DNA of 8,035 bases, taken from assembly GCA_903953805.1 (NCBI GenBank), contig CAJBLC010000101.1:1-8035 (forward strand), given 5' to 3'. The notes under the pieces were generated by a model. The model searched no databases. It was not told the origin of the DNA and saw only the letters and a list, made by a program, of their open reading frames with translations. Position 1 is the first letter of the stretch. The number at the start of each line of letters is the position of its first letter. This DNA comes from an uncultured Actinomycetes bacterium (GTDB lineage Bacteria > Actinomycetota > Actinomycetes > Nanopelagicales > Nanopelagicaceae). The position numbers were made by a program, and so were the translations under genes. Positions 7,523-8,035 of this stretch are shown piece by piece.

Positions 7523-8035
7523 TGCTCGCCATTATTGGAGTTCTCGCCTTTATCTTCGCACTTCTCTTCTCTGTCATGCTCCACGAGCTTGGCCACTTCC
7601 TCTTCGCCAAGCGCTATGGCATGAAGGTCACCGAGTTCTTCTTAGGTTTTGGAAAGCGCCTCTGGTCCTTCACAAAAGGTGAGACGGAATTCGGTATCAA
7701 AGCGATTCCTGCTGGTGGTTACTGCCGGATCGTCGGAATGTCAGCTCGCGAAGAGCTGCCTGTCGAAGACACCGATCGCGCTTTCTACAAGGCATCGGTC
7801 GGCAAGCGACTCATCGTTCTCGGTGCAGGATCCGCACTTCATTTTGTTCTGGGCTTCGTACTTCTCTTCACGCTCTTTGCAGCGGTAGGTACTGCAGCGA
7901 TCACACCAAACGTTGAATCGGTCGCCAGTTGCTACACAACACTGAATGGAAAGTGTCCATCGACTGGACCTATTCTTCCCGCTAAGGCTGCTGGCATTCT
8001 TCCCGGAGATCGCATCACTGCCATCAACGGCAAAG
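7522..8035 (+). CDS. rseP: Site-2 intramembrane zinc metalloprotease, RseP/Rip1 family, 3' end cut off by the window edge
   Basis: This open frame begins at the ATG that overlaps the dxr stop (TAATG) and runs off the window after 171 codons. Site-2 proteases cut membrane-anchored anti-sigma factors or other transmembrane substrates within the bilayer; Rip1 of Mycobacterium tuberculosis is the studied actinobacterial relative. The first membrane helix (about 3-20) leads into the zinc motif HELGH (21-25). VTEFFLGFGKRLWSF (36-50) and IKAIPAGGYCRIVGM (59-73) are the conserved membrane-reentrant segment. A second hydrophobic helix (about 97-128) contains GAGSALHF. Then comes the beginning of a PDZ domain (PAKAAGILPGDRITAINGK, 153-171). 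The second zinc ligand region lies beyond the window. Two cysteines, C137 and C145, sit between the membrane helix and the PDZ domain. Its location directly after dxr is the usual actinobacterial arrangement, where ispG (gcpE) commonly follows. Confidence 0.96.
   Translation, partial: MLAIIGVLAFIFALLFSVMLHELGHFLFAKRYGMKVTEFFLGFGKRLWSFTKGETEFGIKAIPAGGYCRIVGMSAREELPVEDTDRAFYKASVGKRLIVLGAGSALHFVLGFVLLFTLFAAVGTAAITPNVESVASCYTTLNGKCPSTGPILPAKAAGILPGDRITAINGK

Noticed and set aside
7649..7888. Open frame of 79 codons on the plus strand near the window end
   Set aside because: It is out of frame with rseP, whose HELGH, membrane segments and PDZ start are all encoded in the frame beginning at 7522.

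Overview
The window is one uninterrupted run of nine genes, all on the + strand. It reads as a conserved actinobacterial housekeeping cluster: rpsB (5' end missing), tsf, pyrH, frr, cdsA, rlmN, an aldehyde dehydrogenase, dxr and rseP (3' end missing). The actinobacterial assignment rests on gene order (rpsB-tsf-pyrH-frr-cdsA-rlmN followed by dxr-rseP), on the EF-Ts sequence (ETDFVAKGERF, then PDLPPQLGVLVQL and a C-terminus ending RFKVGQ), and on the UMP kinase loop GAGAGMPFF. Spot counts of two lines gave about half G+C, low for an actinobacterium. Together with very tight gene packing this suggests a streamlined planktonic lineage such as the Nanopelagicales (acI type), but that placement is an inference.

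Layout: positions 1-1587 hold ribosomal protein S2 and elongation factor Ts, with only 4 nt between them and a TTG start for tsf. A 57 nt spacer, the longest gap in the window, leads to pyrH (UMP kinase), and 35 nt separate pyrH from frr (ribosome recycling factor). From frr onward the genes nearly touch: a 1 nt gap to cdsA, a 4 nt ATGA overlap into rlmN, another ATGA overlap into the aldehyde dehydrogenase, 9 nt to dxr (GTG start), and a 1 nt TAATG overlap into rseP. No stretch of 300 bases lacks a gene, and I see no RNA genes, mobile elements, CRISPR arrays or convincing terminators.

Functionally, rpsB, tsf, frr and rlmN serve translation. RlmN methylates 23S rRNA and tRNA. pyrH supplies UDP for pyrimidine nucleotides. 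cdsA makes CDP-diacylglycerol for phospholipids, and dxr commits carbon to the MEP isoprenoid pathway. rseP is a membrane-embedded site-2 protease. The aldehyde dehydrogenase most resembles gamma-aminobutyraldehyde dehydrogenase of putrescine breakdown and is the one gene that does not belong to the usual set.

I found no convincing undescribed system. The points most worth checking are the catabolic dehydrogenase coupled into this essential cluster and the chain of start/stop overlaps.
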